From: an uncultured Asticcacaulis sp.
Lineage (GTDB): Bacteria > Pseudomonadota > Alphaproteobacteria > Caulobacterales > Caulobacteraceae
Direction of reading: 5' to 3'
NCBI GenBank assembly: GCA_946480525.1
Contig: CAMLLA010000018.1
Span: 1 to 20,549, forward strand
DNA length: 20,549 bases
Shown: positions 7,562 to 14,810 of the stretch, in pieces
Layout: every line of letters starts with the position of its first letter
How positions within the stretch are numbered: position 1 is the first letter of the stretch
Position numbers and translations under genes: made by a program
Notes under the pieces: generated by a model
The model's input: the letters and a program-made list of their open reading frames with translations, nothing else
Database searches by the model: none
Told to the model about the DNA's origin: nothing

Positions 7562-8140
7562 TCAGACACCTTGTGCGCCAAGCTTGCTCGCTCTTGCCAG
7601 ATGCGCATGGCGATTGGCCTCGCCCTCAACCATGCCCATGATTGACAGTCTGACCGGCTCGAAGCCGCAGAACCTGAAAAGAGACTGGAAAGCCTTGCCA
7701 CCATGTGCGCGAAAAATGACGGAGTAGAAGGCGCCTGGCATGCCCATCGTCTGGATCAAACGGACGGACTTGCCCTTTAACAGGGCCGCGTTCATCGGAT
7801 TTTCCGCCGACAGTTCGTAGGCAAACCCCGGCGTGAACACGCGCTCGCAAAATCCCTTGACGAGCGCCGGCACGCTGAACTGCCACATCGGATAAATGAA
7901 GACGATATGGTCGGTCCATCGGATGAAATCCTGGACTTCTGTCAGATTGGGCTCCAGCGCCTGGTGGTCGTGATACCCCTCGTGCAGGATGGGGTCGAAT
8001 TCAAGGTCCGCGAGATTAACACGCCGCACATCGTGGCCGGCAGAGATGGCGCCGATTTGATACGCCTCGGCCAAAGCCTCGCTGAAACTGCGACGCTGCC
8101 GCGCGGGATTGCCGTTGATGATCAGGATGCGCTTTTTCAT
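7562..8140 (-). CDS. NAD(P)H-dependent quinone/FMN oxidoreductase (flavodoxin-like fold)
   Basis: 192-residue cytoplasmic flavoprotein of the Flavodoxin_2 / NAD(P)H dehydrogenase (quinone) family (relatives include MdaB- and KefF-like proteins). It probably reduces quinones by two electrons and so avoids semiquinone stress. Evidence: the N-terminal strand and flavin phosphate loop ILIINGNPARQRRSFSEAL, the DHIVFIYPMWQFSVPALVKGFCERVFTPGFAYE block characteristic of the family, and QTMGMPGAFY near the isoalloxazine site. The start ATG 8140 lies one base after the stop of uspA2, and the weak ribosome site suggests translational coupling. The physiological substrate is not known from sequence. Confidence 0.9.
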   Translation of the reverse strand: MKKRILIINGNPARQRRSFSEALAEAYQIGAISAGHDVRRVNLADLEFDPILHEGYHDHQALEPNLTEVQDFIRWTDHIVFIYPMWQFSVPALVKGFCERVFTPGFAYELSAENPMNAALLKGKSVRLIQTMGMPGAFYSVIFRAHGGKAFQSLFRFCGFEPVRLSIMGMVEGEANRHAHLARASKLGAQGV

Positions 8141-8141
8141 A

Positions 8142-9035
8142 TCAGCGCACCAGCAAGAGGGGGATGGCACCGTTCTTGACGACAAAGTCGGTCGTCCCGC
8201 CGAGCAGCATTTCCCGCACATGACCATGGCCGTAGGCCCCCATAATCAGGAGTTCGGCTTGCAAGTTCAGCGCCTTATCGACAATGGCTTGCCCGACGCT
8301 GACACTGCCGCGCTCCTCGGTTACGAACTCGGCGTCTATGCAATGACTGCGGAGATAGGTAATGAGATCCTCTTTATTGACTTCATCGGGCGCGGCGCCG
8401 TCTGACAAAATACGGAGAATGAGCACCTTGTCCGCGTGCAGCATGTGCGGCACAGCTTCGCGCAGCGCCCGGGCCGCGGCCCGGCTCCCATCCCACGCCA
8501 GGACGACCGTCCTTGCGTGTCCCGCACTAAAAAAAGCGACGGCCGGCTCGCACGGAAACAGAAGGATCGGCCTTCCGGCTTCAAAGAGTGACGTCAGGAC
8601 GATTTTCAGGTCACCGGCGGGATGATTCTCGTGAGCGCTGATGATCAGATCGGCGGTATAAGCTTCCAGCGGCAGACACACTCCTATCTCGCCGACGACG
8701 GTCCGGTAGATCGCCTGCGCCTGACCGGGAACCATGTCCGGGAAGCCTTCGCGCAGCGGGACCATCTGGCGGAGGCAGGCGGCATTCACCAGGGCCTTGG
8801 CGCGATCTGCCGCCTGGCGGGCCTCGCTTTCCAATACGTCGAGCGCCGACTGGTCGCCTGACACGGCATAAGCATATTCAGGGATTCCCAGCACATATGG
8901 CAGCACCGGCGGCGCGGCGATATGGACTATGCGCAGCGTGGCGCGATAGCTGCGGGCCAGCGCAAGCGCTGAATTAAGTGCTTCAGCGGCGCCGCCGGAA
9001 CCGTCATGAACAAAAATAAGAGATTTGATCGACAT
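8142..9035 (-). CDS. Universal stress protein, tandem UspA domains (paralogue 2)
   Basis: 297 residues, the same length and architecture as the Usp at 2619-3512. The first UspA fold starts MSIKSLIFVHDGSGGA and lacks a full nucleotide loop. The second begins TVVLAWDGSRAAARAL and carries GAYGHGHVREMLLGGTTD, a better match to the ATP-binding G-x2-G-x9-G(S/T) pattern than paralogue 1, though the last position is still Gly. ATG 9035 has AGGAG at the usual distance. The downstream reductase starts one base past the stop. An FNR-like site lies about 60 bp upstream, shared with the divergent ompW-like gene. In other proteobacteria Usp proteins are often made during oxygen limitation, which fits this site; the specific target is unknown. 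Confidence 0.93.
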   Translation of the reverse strand: MSIKSLIFVHDGSGGAAEALNSALALARSYRATLRIVHIAAPPVLPYVLGIPEYAYAVSGDQSALDVLESEARQAADRAKALVNAACLRQMVPLREGFPDMVPGQAQAIYRTVVGEIGVCLPLEAYTADLIISAHENHPAGDLKIVLTSLFEAGRPILLFPCEPAVAFFSAGHARTVVLAWDGSRAAARALREAVPHMLHADKVLILRILSDGAAPDEVNKEDLITYLRSHCIDAEFVTEERGSVSVGQAIVDKALNLQAELLIMGAYGHGHVREMLLGGTTDFVVKNGAIPLLLVR

Positions 9036-9087
9036 CGCTTGGCTCCTGGGTTGTGCCGAAGAGTCACACGGCGATTACAATCTCGCT

Positions 9088-9101
9088 TTGACGCCGATCA
9101 A
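9088..9101. promoter_or_regulatory. FNR/FixK-like operator between uspA2 and ompW
   Basis: TTGACGCCGATCAA differs from TTGAT-N4-ATCAA at one base. It is centred 60 bp upstream of the uspA2 ATG and 71 bp upstream of the ompW ATG. No convincing -10 is seen at the 21-base spacing on either side, so its direction of action is open. Confidence 0.55.
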
Positions 9102-9165
9102 TTCGCACCTGCGAACTTCGTGCTGTTGGAGGAGCCCGCACGTAACGCAGTCAAAAGGAGCCGTC

Positions 9166-9822
9166 ATGCCTCGTGTTCTAAAAACCACAATTTTTATATG
9201 GATAATTGCGTCCGCCGGTATTGCGGGCGCCGCTTGCGCTGATGAATTCAACCCCAAGCAGGCGGGAAAATGGCAAGTAAGCGCACGGCTGACCACGGTC
9301 GCACCGGACGAAAACGGCCCCATCCTTACGTCTGCCGATGCGGCCACCGGACTGGCCGTCGCTGTGAATGATGATACCGTGCCGACCCTTGGATTTACGT
9401 ACTTCTTCACCGACCACGTCGCCGTTGAAGCCATTCTTGGCACGTCCAGGCATGAGATCCGCGCACAAGGTGGCACGACGGATGTTCCGGTTCACGAAAC
9501 CTGGGTCTTGCCACCCGTCGTGACAGCCCAGTACCACTTCAATCCAAAGGGAAAAGTCAGTCCCTATATCGGCGCCGGCGTCAACTTCATGAACTGGTAT
9601 AATGGCAAGGACAAGAATGGCTTTACAGTGGCGCTTAGGAACAGTGGCGGCACGGCGGTTCAGGCAGGCGTCGACGTTGCGCTGAGAGGCAACTGGGCGC
9701 TCAACATCGACTATAAAAAAGTGTTCTACAAAACGGATGCGCGCATTAACGGCGGCGCACTCAAATCCGAAGTCGTCCTCGATCCTGCCGTAACGTCCCT
9801 TGGTCTGGCGTACCGCTTCTAA
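9166..9822 (+). CDS. ompW: OmpW family outer-membrane protein
   Basis: Outer-membrane eight-strand beta-barrel of 218 residues, probably passing small hydrophobic molecules. Seen: a signal peptide of about 25 residues (basic start, hydrophobic core IFIWIIASAGIAGAA, cleavage near ACA-DEF), then the OmpW pattern GKWQVSARLTTVAPDE, PTLGFTYFFTDHVAVEAILG, VLPPVVTAQYHF and KVSPYIGAGVNFMNWY. The chain ends YRF, with the terminal Phe used for barrel assembly. ATG 9166 follows AAGGAG; an in-frame start at 9025 would lack a signal peptide. OmpW is FNR-activated in E. coli, and an FNR-like site lies 71 bp upstream here. No terminator separates it from the cytochrome c gene, so read-through is possible. 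Confidence 0.92.
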   Translation: MPRVLKTTIFIWIIASAGIAGAACADEFNPKQAGKWQVSARLTTVAPDENGPILTSADAATGLAVAVNDDTVPTLGFTYFFTDHVAVEAILGTSRHEIRAQGGTTDVPVHETWVLPPVVTAQYHFNPKGKVSPYIGAGVNFMNWYNGKDKNGFTVALRNSGGTAVQAGVDVALRGNWALNIDYKKVFYKTDARINGGALKSEVVLDPAVTSLGLAYRF

Positions 9823-9839
9823 ATCCATCCGCGCGCGCA

Positions 9840-9880
9840 TTGATCCCGATCAATGCATCGTCATTCTCCCGGACCATAGT
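9840..9880 (+). promoter_or_regulatory. FNR-type operator and -10 for the cytochrome c gene
   Basis: Perfect FNR palindrome TTGATCCCGATCAA at 9840-9853, a 21-base gap, then CATAGT at 9875-9880 as candidate -10. This is the same spacing as at the phasin gene. The predicted transcript start is near 9887, inside the inverted repeat at 9863-9904, which leaves a leader of about 21 bases before ATG 9909. Confidence 0.75.
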
Positions 9881-9904
9881 GGCGAACACCATGTCCGGGA
9901 GAAT
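9863..9904 (+). repeat. 12-bp perfect inverted repeat over cytochrome c promoter and RBS
   Basis: ATTCTCCCGGAC (9863-9874) is the exact reverse complement of GTCCGGGAGAAT (9893-9904). Pairing can continue inside (AT/AT, then GTG/CAC) to a GCGAA loop at 9882-9886 with one bulge and one mismatch. The right arm contains the ribosome-binding site GGGAGA (9897-9902) of the gene starting at 9909. The left arm lies between the FNR box and the -10. No T-run follows, so it is not an intrinsic terminator. Confidence 0.9.
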
Positions 9905-9908
9905 CTGC

Positions 9909-10295
9909 ATGAAAACCGAAGCTCTGACCTGTTTCGCGCTCTGTCTGCTAAGTGCGGGTGCAACCCAGGCCGCGACGCCCGCGGATGTCGCGCTCGGCGA
10001 AACGATCTATGACCAGCATTGCTCCTTGTGCCATGATAATAGCCAGCACATGATCAACGACAGCGGTCCCGCCCTTTTCGGCGTCGTAGGCCGCCGTGTC
10101 GCATCTGTCGAAGGATATGACTACTCGCCCGTGCTCGAGGAGGCTGGCCGCCGCGGAGAGCGTTGGACCCAAAAGCGCCTGGACCGTTTTTTGACGAACC
10201 CGATGACCATGCATCCAGGAACAGGGATGCCAATGAACTTTGACCGGCCGGCTGATCGCAAGGCGATTATAGCCTATCTCAAGACTCTGAAATAG
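9909..10295 (+). CDS. Periplasmic class I cytochrome c
   Basis: 128-residue secreted mono-heme cytochrome, resembling the c2/c550 type. Residues 1-21 form a signal peptide (cleavage near TQA-ATP). The heme site is C38-S-L-C41-H42, with Met107 in GTGMPM as the likely sixth ligand and a C-terminal helix AIIAYLKTLK. GPALFGVVGR is typical of the family. ATG 9909 has GGGAGA six bases upstream; an in-frame ATG at 9891 lacks a ribosome site. A perfect FNR-type box precedes the gene and an inverted repeat covers its ribosome site. Its position beside ompW and facing the cbb3 maturation operon suggests an electron donor to the cbb3 oxidase at low oxygen, which is an inference from context. Confidence 0.92.
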   Translation: MKTEALTCFALCLLSAGATQAATPADVALGETIYDQHCSLCHDNSQHMINDSGPALFGVVGRRVASVEGYDYSPVLEEAGRRGERWTQKRLDRFLTNPMTMHPGTGMPMNFDRPADRKAIIAYLKTLK

Positions 10296-10316
10296 GTTTT
10301 GGCCTCCACGCCCGCC

Positions 10317-10380
10317 GCGTAGTCCTCCCAAGTCTGGCCATAGCGGCAGCGTGCCCGGGCCCGGGGACGAATGACTACGC
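10317..10380. repeat. Interrupted inverted repeat at the convergent cyc/hemN junction
   Basis: GCGTAGTC (10317-10324) and GACTACGC (10373-10380) are exact reverse complements 48 bases apart. The interval contains the self-complementary CCCGGGCCCGGG at 10354-10365. The right arm overlaps the end of hemN. It may mark where transcripts from both sides stop, but there is no T-run, so a terminator role is only a guess. Confidence 0.35.
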
Positions 10381-11751
10381 CACCCGAGAGTAGCGCGGAC
10401 CGCTTTCCGTTGTACGCGCATAGCGGTCGAACACGGCCGCGACAGTCCTGACGAGCATCTTTAGCGGCGCGTCAAATATCACCCGTCCACTGTCGACCGT
10501 CACCAGCCCAGCCACAGCGAATTCCTCCAGCCCAGCCATCTCTTCGTCGAAATAGTCCTTTGGCAAGCCGTGGCGCTGCAAAATCGCGCCCGTGTCCACT
10601 TCGAAATAACACATCAGGTCTGCGATAACTTCGCGGCGGATGGCGTCGTCATGGCGATAAGCCCACCCCCGTACCGTTGGTAATTTGCCTGACGCGATGA
10701 GACTGCGATAACTCGTCGCCTGCGGAATATTCTGGGCGATGCCCTGATCGAGTTCGCTGATCGACGATGCGCCGAGCGCGATCAGCCGGTCATTCGGCAA
10801 ATCCGTGTAGCCCATGAAATTCCGGCGCAGCGTCCGGCTTGCCAACGCCTTGGCCAGCCCATCGTCCGGAGTTGCAAAATGGTCAATCCCCACTCCGACA
10901 TAACCGCTAGCTGCCAGCTGGGTTTCGATCCGCAGGTACTGCATTGCCTTTTCGCCCAGACCCGGAAGCGCGCTTTCGTCAATCAGACGTTGGTGCTTTT
11001 TCATCCACGGCACATGCGCATAGGAAAAGGCGCTGATGCGTTGCGCATTCAGCTGAAGAATGTCCTCAAGGGTTCTTCCAAGGGTTTCGGACGTCTGGTG
11101 CGGAAGGCCGTAAACCAGGTCGATGCCCAACGACTGCAGCCCTTCTTCGCGCAATGTCTCAATTGCGGAAAGGATTGTCTCCATGGGCTGCACGCGATTG
11201 ATAGCTGCCTGCACCACAGCTTGCGTATCCTGTATGCCAAGATTCACGCGATTGAATCCCAGATAGCCATAGGTATGCGCCTTAGCCTTCGTCACCCGGC
11301 GCGGATCGAGTTCAATGGATACCTCAGCCCCCGGCAGAATGTCGAAATTCAGATGCAGGGCAGAGAACAGGCGCATTATCGTACCTGGATGCAGGATGCC
11401 GGGCGATCCCCCGCCGAAATGCAGCGCATGCACCCTGGGACGAAAGCCCAGTACAGATCCCACCATGCCGATCTCGTGAATAAGGCTCCCGACATAGGCC
11501 TCGATGGGCTCATACTGCCTGGTGATCTGGGTATTGCAGCCGCAGAACCAGCACATCTGCTCACAGAAGGGCACATGGACATAAAGCCCGATGCTGTCCT
11601 CACGCGGCAAAGCAGCCAGCCAGTCTGAATAGGTCGCGGGCGTGAGGTCACCAAAATGATGGGCCGACGGATAGCTTGTGTAACGCGGCGCTTCCTTGCC
11701 CAGCCACTTGAGGTGATCGAGTTCCTGCCAGGATTTGGGGACTGTCTGCAT
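10375..11751 (-). CDS. hemN: Oxygen-independent coproporphyrinogen III dehydrogenase
   Basis: Radical-SAM enzyme converting coproporphyrinogen III to protoporphyrinogen IX without oxygen, in the cytoplasm. 458 residues, close to E. coli HemN. The Fe-S site C63-x3-C67-x2-C70-G-C72 (CEQMCWFCGC) has the HemN spacing, followed by HALHFGGGSPG, the SAM-site stretch VSIELDPRRV, FNRVNLGIQD, GLQSLGIDLVYGLPHQT and the substrate-side FSYAHVPWMKKHQ. The C-terminal HemN domain carries NFMGYTDL. ATG 11751 was chosen to match E. coli HemN; an in-frame extension to 11811 overlaps the upstream ORF. It lies 14 bp downstream of the 70-residue ORF on the same strand, so it is probably the last gene of the ccoGHSI unit. 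This ties anaerobic heme supply to cbb3 oxidase assembly. Confidence 0.96.
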   Translation of the reverse strand: MQTVPKSWQELDHLKWLGKEAPRYTSYPSAHHFGDLTPATYSDWLAALPREDSIGLYVHVPFCEQMCWFCGCNTQITRQYEPIEAYVGSLIHEIGMVGSVLGFRPRVHALHFGGGSPGILHPGTIMRLFSALHLNFDILPGAEVSIELDPRRVTKAKAHTYGYLGFNRVNLGIQDTQAVVQAAINRVQPMETILSAIETLREEGLQSLGIDLVYGLPHQTSETLGRTLEDILQLNAQRISAFSYAHVPWMKKHQRLIDESALPGLGEKAMQYLRIETQLAASGYVGVGIDHFATPDDGLAKALASRTLRRNFMGYTDLPNDRLIALGASSISELDQGIAQNIPQATSYRSLIASGKLPTVRGWAYRHDDAIRREVIADLMCYFEVDTGAILQRHGLPKDYFDEEMAGLEEFAVAGLVTVDSGRVIFDAPLKMLVRTVAAVFDRYARTTESGPRYSRVA

Positions 11752-11765
11752 GATATTTGTCGCTG

Positions 11766-11978
11766 TTAGGTGGCGTTGCGCCAAGATAAAAGTGTCAGGC
11801 CGGCGGCCCAAAGGGCAGCTAACACCAGGGCATGCAACTGCGCCTTGTCATAGATCAAGGCGCCGGTCATATAGGTGACCTCGACAACGCTCTCGTCACG
11901 GCGCCGTAAGACGGCATTCGCCGCTCCCATGGCCAGGCCGACAGCCAGCCCGCTGGATGCCCGGTCGAGTGCGTTCAC
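11766..11978 (-). CDS. Small membrane-type protein of unknown function, cco operon
   Basis: 70 residues from a GTG start whose bases overlap the ccoI stop (GTGA at 11978-11975), a sign of translational coupling. I do not recognise the family. Residues 10-24 form a Gly/Ala-rich hydrophobic stretch (GLAVGLAMGAANAVL). A basic-acidic RRRDE follows, then a second hydrophobic helix at about 48-65 (LHALVLAALWAAGLTLLSW). There are no Cys, and the single His is His49. It is not CcoS, which is the separate gene at 14152-14301. Its place between ccoI and hemN, with 14 bp to hemN, suggests a role in oxidase or heme assembly, but this is inference from position. The tight coupling makes it more likely to be a real gene than a chance frame. 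Confidence 0.65.
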   Translation of the reverse strand: MNALDRASSGLAVGLAMGAANAVLRRRDESVVEVTYMTGALIYDKAQLHALVLAALWAAGLTLLSWRNAT

Positions 11979-14155
11979 CTGCTCTTTCGCCAGTTCAGTC
12001 TCAAGGAGTTCAGGACGACGACCAGGGATGAGGACGACATGGCGATAGCAGCAATCAGGGGCGTCACGACACCCAGTACCGCAGCCGGGACAGCCAGCAC
12101 GTTGTAGGCCAGCGAAAGCGCGAAATTCTGCCGGACGAGGAGCCGTGTCCGTCGCGCCACGTCGAAAGCCGTCACGATGGGCGCCACACCGTCGCCACGG
12201 TAGACAAGATCCGCGGCATTCTGGGTGATGTCCATGCCGCTCGATGGCGACATCGAAACCGCCGCAGCCGTAAGTGCAGCCGCGTCATTCAGACCATCTC
12301 CGACCATCAGGACCCGGTGGCCCTCCATGTGAAGGTCCTCGATGGCACGGACCTTGTCCACAGGGCTCAGTGCGGCACGAACGTCTGCAATCCCCAGCTT
12401 GGCACCAAGCGCTTCGGCGACCTGGCGCCGGTCGCCGGACAGCATGATGACGTGCAGTCCCCGCTGCTTCAGATCCGAAATGGTATCGTCTGCATCGCGC
12501 CGTTCGATATCGGCGAAGGTGAGCCGAACGGGGGGCCGTGTCCCGCGCTGGAACCAAAGTTCAATCTGGTGGTCGTCGATCGACGGAAGTCCGAGCCACG
12601 CTGCCCGGCCAAGCTTCACCGGTTCCCCATCGTACATGGCCGCCAGGCCGTCTCCGGGATGGTCAGCGACAGCCACTTCGGGCAGCAGGCCGAAACATTC
12701 TGCCGCACTGATGGCCTGCGACAGCGGATGTCGGCTGTGGTGTGCGATGGCAACGGCAAGACGACGATCGGCCTCTTCCAGGTCATGCGGGTTCAGCCAA
12801 TGAGGCTGCCCTTCCGTAAGCGTTCCGGTCTTGTCAAACACGACTGTGTCGATCCCCGCTAGCGCCTCCAGCCCCTTTCCCGACTTCAGAAGAATACCGC
12901 GGGAAAACAGGTAGGAGGACGCCAGGACGTGGACCACCGGAACGGCCAGTCCCAGGGCACATGGACAGGTGATGATCAGAACAGCCATGGCCTTGAGCAG
13001 GGCGTCTTCCCAGGGCACCGCCCCGCCTGTAAAATAACCGAAACCTATCCAGCCGACGAAGGTGGCGAGGGCAAGAATGTGGACAATGGGTGCATAAAGG
13101 CTCGCAACGCGGTCGGCAAAACGTACGTAGACGCTTTGCGACTGCTCGGCTTTTTCCATCAGAACGACGATCTCGGACAAGAGGCTGTCGTCCGCCGCGG
13201 CACTGACTTCGACATGCAGCGGCGCAGACTGGTTGATCATGCCGGCATAAAGTTTCTCACCGCAGGCGACGGGGCGCGGCAGGGTCTCGCCCGTAACCAG
13301 CCGCGTGTCGATGTCCGAGCGCCCCGCGACGACGATACCGTCCGCTGCAATCTTTTCCCCAGCGGTCACGATGAGCACGTCGCCAGGCCGGACGTCGCGA
13401 ATGCGGACCGCTACCGGCTGGCCGTCCTTCAGGACGCGCGCAGTGCCGTCGAGCATAGCCAGTAACCCTTGCGCTGCCTCGCGCGCCTTGCCACGCGCCT
13501 TCAGGTCGAGATAGCGGCCGATCAGCAGAAAGAAGAGCAGCATGATCGACGCGTCGAAATAAACGTAGCGGCCATGGTTGATGGTTTCGAACAGCGAGAG
13601 GGCGTTGGCGAGGATCACCGCCAAAGAGATCGGCACATCCATGTTGGCGCGGCCGGACTTCAACGCAGAAATGGCCGACCGGAAGAAGGGCTGGCCGCAA
13701 TAAAGCGTCGCCGGCATGGCGATCAGTCCCATGAACCAGTGCATCAGGTCCCGCGACGGTCCTTCAAGGTCGCGCGAAAACCAGAGTGCATCGGCAAAAA
13801 GCATGATCGCAGCGGTGGCAAAGCCCGACACGGCCAGATAGGTCAGGAGGGTCCGTTCCTCAAGCCTGGCCTGGGCGGCGCGGCTGTCAGGATCGAACGG
13901 CGCGACGTGAAAACCCAGGGCTTCAATTTCTTTCGCGAACGCGTTGGCGCTCTCAGGCCCCAACGCCCTCGGCCAACTGAGGCGCAGGCGCTGCGTGGAA
14001 AAATTGACCCTGGCCTCTACGCCAGGGTGCCCCGTCAATGTCTGCTCGATCTTCCACGCGCAGCTGGCGCAGCGCATGCCTTCGACCTGCAAGTAGAGTG
14101 ATCGCCGGCCGTCATCCTCGCGGGCGAAACAGGAGAAATCGACAGCGGTGGTCAT
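11975..14155 (-). CDS. ccoI: Copper-translocating P1B-type ATPase CcoI (FixI)
   Basis: Inner-membrane Cu+ pump (726 residues) needed to supply copper to the binuclear centre of cbb3 oxidase. N-terminal heavy-metal-associated domain with metal-binding C29-A-S-C32 (MRCASCAWKIEQTL). Eight-helix membrane part with C397-P-C399 in M6, the P1B ion site. A-domain TGETLPRP, phosphorylation loop DKTGTLTEGQ with Asp441, HP motif in HHSRHPLSQAI, and GDGLNDAAAL at 619-628. The ATG at 14155 overlaps the ccoS stop (ATGA) and the stop overlaps the next small ORF (GTGA), so the whole unit looks translationally coupled. Together with ccoG, ccoH and ccoS it is the usual cbb3 maturation set, which identifies it as CcoI rather than a copper-resistance CopA. 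Confidence 0.96.
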   Translation of the reverse strand: MTTAVDFSCFAREDDGRRSLYLQVEGMRCASCAWKIEQTLTGHPGVEARVNFSTQRLRLSWPRALGPESANAFAKEIEALGFHVAPFDPDSRAAQARLEERTLLTYLAVSGFATAAIMLFADALWFSRDLEGPSRDLMHWFMGLIAMPATLYCGQPFFRSAISALKSGRANMDVPISLAVILANALSLFETINHGRYVYFDASIMLLFFLLIGRYLDLKARGKAREAAQGLLAMLDGTARVLKDGQPVAVRIRDVRPGDVLIVTAGEKIAADGIVVAGRSDIDTRLVTGETLPRPVACGEKLYAGMINQSAPLHVEVSAAADDSLLSEIVVLMEKAEQSQSVYVRFADRVASLYAPIVHILALATFVGWIGFGYFTGGAVPWEDALLKAMAVLIITCPCALGLAVPVVHVLASSYLFSRGILLKSGKGLEALAGIDTVVFDKTGTLTEGQPHWLNPHDLEEADRRLAVAIAHHSRHPLSQAISAAECFGLLPEVAVADHPGDGLAAMYDGEPVKLGRAAWLGLPSIDDHQIELWFQRGTRPPVRLTFADIERRDADDTISDLKQRGLHVIMLSGDRRQVAEALGAKLGIADVRAALSPVDKVRAIEDLHMEGHRVLMVGDGLNDAAALTAAAVSMSPSSGMDITQNAADLVYRGDGVAPIVTAFDVARRTRLLVRQNFALSLAYNVLAVPAAVLGVVTPLIAAIAMSSSSLVVVLNSLRLNWRKSR

Positions 14156-14301
14156 TGTTCGTCCTCTTCCGGCTTCAGGATGCGCGCGGCATGGCCTTCC
14201 AGATCGTCGTACTGGCCACTATTCAAGGCCCACAGCAGACCGCCCAGGCCCGCCAGTCCCAGAAAGAATGCCAAAGGGATGAGGACCAGGAAAATAGCCA
14301 C
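14152..14301 (-). CDS. ccoS: Cbb3 oxidase maturation protein CcoS
   Basis: 49-residue single-helix membrane protein required in Rhodobacter for cofactor insertion into cbb3 oxidase. The sequence reads MAIFLVLIPLAFFLGLAG, then LLWALNSGQYDDLEGHAARIL, which is the CcoS signature (one helix, then W-x-L-x-SGQ[YF]DDL), with an acidic tail PEEDEQ. The start is a GTG at 14301, five bases after the ccoH stop, with GGTGGA upstream. A CTG at 14310 is the only other nearby candidate. The stop overlaps the ccoI ATG (ATGA). It lies before ccoI, giving ccoG-H-S-I rather than the more common ccoG-H-I-S. Confidence 0.92.
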   Translation of the reverse strand: MAIFLVLIPLAFFLGLAGLGGLLWALNSGQYDDLEGHAARILKPEEDEQ

Positions 14302-14306
14302 CGCGT

Positions 14307-14810
14307 TCAGTCCACCGTGATATTGGTGACGGATTGGTATTCGCGGCCTCGCAGCTGGGCGGTGACGTGGACGGTCCACCGCCCCTTCGACGGCAGCGGC
14401 GCATCGGCCGCATAGACGCCGTGGCGCACTGGATGAAGATCGAAGGTCCGGTCATTCGCCTTGACGGCCGGATGGACCAGCCAGACACGCGCCTGCGCCT
14501 GCTCAATGGCGTCGCCGCGATTGTCACGCAGAAGGAACACGACCTGGCCTTTGTCGTAGACCGTCTCCGATTGCCAGCCCAACACGTCCTGTGCCGCCGC
14601 CTTGGTGAGCGTCTCGTTATACGCCAGCCCTTTGGCATAGGCTTCGCCCGTCACCTCATTTGGCGGGTTGCGAAAGGCGATGACGACGAAGCCGATAAAG
14701 GCCGCCATGAAGGTGAGATAGAAGGCCGCGATGACCCAGGGCACGATCCGGCCGCGTCGGCGATCGATTTCGTCCTGCGACAGTTCAGGGTTTGATGAAG
14801 TAGCTGGCAT
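14307..14810 (-). CDS. ccoH: Cbb3 oxidase assembly protein CcoH (FixH)
   Basis: 167-residue membrane-anchored protein that stays with the cbb3 complex during assembly. A cytoplasmic N-terminal tail is followed by one helix at about 23-46 (VPWVIAAFYLTFMAAFIGFV), then a periplasmic FixH domain beginning RNPPNEVTGEAYAKGLAYNETL, where the GLxYN segment is the family mark, and ending GRWTVHVTAQLRGREYQ. ATG 14810 lies inside the end of ccoG (26-bp overlap), with AAGGTGG as ribosome site. ccoS follows five bases after the stop. Confidence 0.94.
   Translation of the reverse strand: MPATSSNPELSQDEIDRRRGRIVPWVIAAFYLTFMAAFIGFVVIAFRNPPNEVTGEAYAKGLAYNETLTKAAAQDVLGWQSETVYDKGQVVFLLRDNRGDAIEQAQARVWLVHPAVKANDRTFDLHPVRHGVYAADAPLPSKGRWTVHVTAQLRGREYQSVTNITVD

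Noticed and set aside
9863..9904. Reading the cyc hairpin as an intrinsic terminator for ompW
   Set aside because: The stem is strong but is followed by AATCTGCATG, not a T-run.
10354..10365. CCCGGGCCCGGG as a site of its own
   Set aside because: Perfectly self-complementary but short, GC-only and without a known protein site; kept only as part of the weak inverted repeat between cyc and hemN.
10879..11628. 249-codon open frame on the plus strand, opposite hemN
   Set aside because: Antisense shadow of a strongly conserved hemN; no family features and no ribosome site noted.
11845..11858. FNR-like site (TTGATCTATGACAA on the minus strand) about 100 bp before hemN
   Set aside because: Two mismatches in one half site and lying inside a coding region; no clear -10 at the spacing seen elsewhere. 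Too weak to call.
13469..14101. 210-codon open frame on the plus strand, opposite ccoI
   Set aside because: Charged, low-complexity translation typical of an antisense frame; ccoI motifs are intact on the other strand.
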